Below, in pieces: positions 14,175 through 16,899 of a stretch of DNA of 16,899 nucleotides. The DNA is from Candidatus Sulfopaludibacter sp. SbA3 (GTDB lineage Bacteria; Acidobacteriota; Terriglobia; 20CM-2-55-15): NCBI GenBank assembly GCA_945861845.1, contig CAMAWS010000009.1, forward strand, positions 1 to 16,899, given 5' to 3'. Numbering within the stretch: position 1 is the stretch's first letter; every line of letters begins with the position of its first letter. The translations under genes and the position numbers were made by a program. The notes under the pieces are model-generated. The model saw nothing but the letters and a program-made list of their open reading frames with translations, was not told the DNA's origin and did not search any database.

Positions 14175-16385
14175 TTACCTGCCGCCGCAAATGAATCCGC
14201 CGATTTCTGGCCGCGTGTTGGGGCAGGGCGCCTCACTTTGAGGACCAGCCAGCGAGTAGTAGACCTTGAAGTCGTCGCCTGGCTTCGCGTTGAAGTTGTA
14301 GACGGCGATTGGATCGCGGGGATCCGGATCGTCACGGGCCATCCGGTAATTCATCGAGATTGCCGCAGGCGGATTAGCCGAGTCTACCGGCACGTCCAGT
14401 GGCTCGAAGACGGAGTCGCGCACCTCTGCGCGTTTGATTTCCTTGTCTGCCTGGGCGCCCGCCTGGCCGCTCGCCGAATAGGCTGTCGCAATCACAATGC
14501 CGACGTAGTTCTGGAAGTATCCCCCCTGGACGAGCGCCGAGCCGTCGCCACGGCCTGGCTCTCGAAATGCGGCTCCATGATAGAACGGGCTCGATACGCC
14601 GGTACGCATGCCCTGTACGTCCGCGTTCCGCACGACGATTGTCTTGGCAACGTAATTCGACAGCCAGATGCCGGCCGGGCTTTCGATCTGATTTGTGAGG
14701 ATCGCTTTGTCGCCGCGGACAGTAATCCGATCGACGGTCAGCCGGTCCGCCGGCATCCCGGTCAGCCCATGGCGGGAAGCGTGCCAGACGCGCAGGTCCG
14801 CGATGGCGCCGTTCCAGCCCCAGGCCACACCAGCCTGCATCGCGCCGTACGCTTCATTGTTTGCGAATTCCAGCACGTCCGCGCCCGTAGTGTCGAGCGG
14901 TAGTGTCTCGGCGTTCTGACTGGTATCGGAGCCCTTGAATGCCGGAATACGCACGGAGTCCAGCGCTCCGGCTGCCAGTCCGAACCCGAACGCGTCGGCA
15001 TTGGCGGCCACGTTGTTGCGAATATAGTTGTTGGGTCCGCGGAACCAGAAGCCGGCGCCTTCACCCCCGGGATCCGGTCCCGCGCCGCCGTAGCCGCTGC
15101 GCGGCGCAAAGTCGCCCGAGCCTCCGGAGCGCAAGGCAAAATTGTGATCGAATACGTTGAAGCTTTCGGTGCCGTCCTCGGTCACGATGCCGGCCCCGTG
15201 AGTGTTGTAAACGACGTTATCCCGGACCAGTCCGTAGTGACTGTTGTGAACCGTGATCCCCCACTTGGGAGCGCTATCCACCGAGTTGCCGACGAGCGTG
15301 AATTGATAGCCATTGGCTGGCGCGGCGTTCGGTCCGAAATCATGATGGAAGTGAATGGCGTAGCGGCCGATCTGGTTTGTACCGAACCGCACGAGCCGTC
15401 CGCTGGCATCGAACTCCGAGTTGACGAGCACTCCCATCTCGGTGCGCCCCATGTCCCGCACTTCGACATATCGCAGGTCGATGTCGGCGCGCGAGATGAA
15501 AATCATGTGGCCGCGCGTGCCCTCCGGATTCTCGGATCGGATTACGATATTGCGGCTCACATTGCCGACATGCGGCAGAAAATCGAGCCGGCCGGCCGCA
15601 TTGCGAGCGCCTTTGTGTCCGTATCGCAGAGGGGTGACAAGCGCGACCTGATTCCCTGAAACCGATGCCACCAAAAGCTTCTCGTCTTGCGGCTGGTAAT
15701 TCACGCCCCGCTCGTTGTCGCGCAGTTGCCGCGTGTCCGGAATGACGAGACGGTCGCCTGCCCGCCACCCGCTTACGGGCTGATCGAAGACGAGCATCGC
15801 GGCGCCTGCAAGCGGTTCATCGGCCAACCGGACAAACGTCGGCGTCTTCACCGAACCGTGCATGGTGACCTTGCCGAGGCTCTGGATGCCTGTGCCCATC
15901 TGGCCCGGATCGATAGCCCGATCGATCGCCTGATCCGCGATGATGATCTCCGCAATGACCTCTACCGGCACAGGGTTGGTTTCTGTGCCAATCTCGAGGT
16001 GTCCCTGCTCCAGAACCATCAGGTTCGCAACCTTCAGCCTGGTGTTCGCTTTCGTCTCGAAGCGGAGATGGCCGGCCACCTCGATGCATTCAAGTTTGGC
16101 GTCATTCACGACGTCGTAGGTCACGTCATGGCCAGCTGCAATTCGGACTTTGTCGCCTGCGGCAGGCAGCTTTCCCCCGGACCAGGTGCCCGGATCGGAC
16201 CAGCGGCCGCCGGTGGCACTCGCAACACCGGGGTTCGCGCACAAATAAGGTATGCCTTGCGGCGCTCCGCTGACGGCTGAAGTATGGATGTGCGCATCTT
16301 GCGCGCCTGCCAACAGCGGCCCAAACGTCATGACGCTTGAGACTGCGATGAAATTCAGGAGGAAGCGAAAGAACCTGGAAATCAT
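14175..16385 (-). CDS. Secreted G8-domain, right-handed beta-helix protein (CEMIP/TMEM2-like architecture)
   Basis: 736-aa exported protein. The signal peptide is MISRFFRFLLNFIAVSSVMTFG... with a likely cleavage after AGA (about residue 28). Residues about 59-180 form a G8 domain (GGRWSDPGTWSGGKLPAAGD, then GHDVTYDV). The rest is a parallel beta-helix with many G/N-rich turns; it includes GKVTMHGSVKTPTFVRL (171-187), RGHMIFISRADIDLRYVEVRDMGR, and the family's RYAIHFHHDFG (341-351). The same order, including an IHFH-like motif, is seen in animal CEMIP/KIAA1199 and TMEM2, which degrade hyaluronan. Activity on a polysaccharide is plausible but unproven here. I start at ATG 16385, seven bases after AAGGAG; an upstream ATG at 16442 would spoil the signal peptide. 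Divergent from the cytochrome gene. Confidence 0.85.
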   Translation of the reverse strand: MISRFFRFLLNFIAVSSVMTFGPLLAGAQDAHIHTSAVSGAPQGIPYLCANPGVASATGGRWSDPGTWSGGKLPAAGDKVRIAAGHDVTYDVVNDAKLECIEVAGHLRFETKANTRLKVANLMVLEQGHLEIGTETNPVPVEVIAEIIIADQAIDRAIDPGQMGTGIQSLGKVTMHGSVKTPTFVRLADEPLAGAAMLVFDQPVSGWRAGDRLVIPDTRQLRDNERGVNYQPQDEKLLVASVSGNQVALVTPLRYGHKGARNAAGRLDFLPHVGNVSRNIVIRSENPEGTRGHMIFISRADIDLRYVEVRDMGRTEMGVLVNSEFDASGRLVRFGTNQIGRYAIHFHHDFGPNAAPANGYQFTLVGNSVDSAPKWGITVHNSHYGLVRDNVVYNTHGAGIVTEDGTESFNVFDHNFALRSGGSGDFAPRSGYGGAGPDPGGEGAGFWFRGPNNYIRNNVAANADAFGFGLAAGALDSVRIPAFKGSDTSQNAETLPLDTTGADVLEFANNEAYGAMQAGVAWGWNGAIADLRVWHASRHGLTGMPADRLTVDRITVRGDKAILTNQIESPAGIWLSNYVAKTIVVRNADVQGMRTGVSSPFYHGAAFREPGRGDGSALVQGGYFQNYVGIVIATAYSASGQAGAQADKEIKRAEVRDSVFEPLDVPVDSANPPAAISMNYRMARDDPDPRDPIAVYNFNAKPGDDFKVYYSLAGPQSEAPCPNTRPEIGGFICGGR

Positions 16386-16448
16386 ACAGGGTCTCCTTAG
16401 TGATTGTCGGTGATGGTAGAATGCGCGCCTGCAAATATACAACTCACC

Positions 16449-16459
16449 AGGAGGTCAGC
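16449..16459 (+). promoter_or_regulatory. Strong ribosome-binding site that sets a GTG start
   Basis: AGGAGGT (16449-16455) sits four bases before the GTG at 16460 and decides this start over an ATG at 16400 that would add 20 non-conserved residues in front of the signal peptide. A TAGAAT (16417-16422) in the 74-bp divergent gap is a possible -10, without a good -35. Confidence 0.7.
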
Positions 16460-16861
16460 GTGCATTCAATTTTGTTGCGGGTAGTTGTGGCCGGATTGGT
16501 GGTGGCATGCCTTGCCAGTATCGGCATAATGGCGCAGGGCAACCCTGAAGCCGCCAAGGTCCAGAACCCCGTGGCGGCCACGCCCGAGTCGATTGCGGCG
16601 GGCAAACCGATATACACGCGGTATTGCGCGGTTTGCCACGGCATTACTGCGGAAGGCGGCTCGGGCAGTGATATCAGTCCGCCGGCGCCCAATCTTATCG
16701 ATGCCGTTTGGAAACGAGGATCAACCGACGGGGAGATCTTTGACGTAATCAAGAACGGCATCCAGCCGGATCTGAACATGGAACCCTTTGGGGACCGTAT
16801 CAAGGATCCCGATCTCTGGAATGTCGTGAACTACGTGCGCTCGCTGGCAAAGAAGAACTGA
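16460..16861 (+). CDS. Small periplasmic c-type cytochrome
   Basis: 133-aa class I cytochrome c. A hydrophobic N-terminal export signal (about residues 4-23) is followed by a short linker and one heme-binding motif, CAVCH (Cys56, Cys59, His60), in the typical GKPIYTRYCAVCHG context. The probable distal axial ligand is Met107 in NMEPFG, and the C-terminal helix LWNVVNYVRSLAKKN is characteristic. The heme would be attached in the periplasm and the protein would shuttle electrons to an oxidase or from a dehydrogenase. It is divergent from the G8 protein gene and lies about 2.9 kb from gdhB. A periplasmic quinoprotein such as sGDH could be a partner, but nothing in the sequence proves it. The final 38 bases of the window hold no recognisable gene. 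Confidence 0.92.
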   Translation: MHSILLRVVVAGLVVACLASIGIMAQGNPEAAKVQNPVAATPESIAAGKPIYTRYCAVCHGITAEGGSGSDISPPAPNLIDAVWKRGSTDGEIFDVIKNGIQPDLNMEPFGDRIKDPDLWNVVNYVRSLAKKN

Positions 16862-16899
16862 AAATCGGGTCCGGCCGGTCATTTCCCATTTTCCTGTAG

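Noticed and set aside
15340..15768. Internal frames within the G8-protein gene
   Set aside because: Out-of-frame shadows of a continuous 736-aa protein with coherent beta-helix sequence.
1..16899. CRISPR arrays, tRNA/rRNA genes, transposases, integrases
   Set aside because: I looked for regularly spaced repeats, tRNA-like cloverleaf ends and DDE or tyrosine recombinase motifs in gaps and frames and found none.

Overview
This is a GC-rich bacterial chromosome segment with tightly packed, mostly overlapping genes. It carries no RNA gene, insertion sequence, integrase or CRISPR array that I can see. The gene content (glycolate oxidase operon next to a GspE/PilB-type ATPase, G8-domain secreted protein, soluble PQQ glucose dehydrogenase, Uma2 nuclease, HipBA and ParDE) fits a soil heterotroph. 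The flavour suggests Acidobacteriota, but that is an inference from gene families and no marker gene is present.

Layout. (1) 1-7299, all minus strand, reads as one operon-like block. In transcription order it holds a short GspE/PilB ATPase, a J-domain protein, a membrane-anchored TPR protein, glcD, a ~200-bp cluster of hairpins, glcE, glcF and htpX (its 3' end is cut by the window edge). Most junctions overlap by a few bases; the glcD-glcE gap is the exception and is filled by the hairpin element. GlcDEF together form the membrane-linked, FAD/Fe-S glycolate dehydrogenase. (2) 7400-10430 is an accessory block: parD-parE (plus), a solitary Uma2-type nuclease (plus), and hipB-hipA (minus) with a strong palindromic operator. 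(3) 10585-12026 (plus) encodes a YcaQ-type DNA glycosylase with a translationally coupled small unknown protein. (4) 12148-14166 (plus) encodes a soluble quinoprotein glucose dehydrogenase, followed at once by what looks like the C-terminal part of a larger secreted protein family. (5) 14175-16385 (minus) encodes a large secreted G8/parallel-beta-helix protein resembling the CEMIP/TMEM2 architecture. It is divergent from a small periplasmic c-type cytochrome (16460-16861, plus).

Most interesting signals: the hairpin cluster with 15-bp terminal inverted repeats inside the glycolate operon; TAGAAT-like boxes 6-9 nt ahead of three genes that lack a Shine-Dalgarno sequence (possible leaderless transcription); the HipB operator; the in-frame junction between gdhB and a 5'-truncated gene; and the bacterial CEMIP-like protein. 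I did not find convincing evidence of a wholly new multi-gene system.
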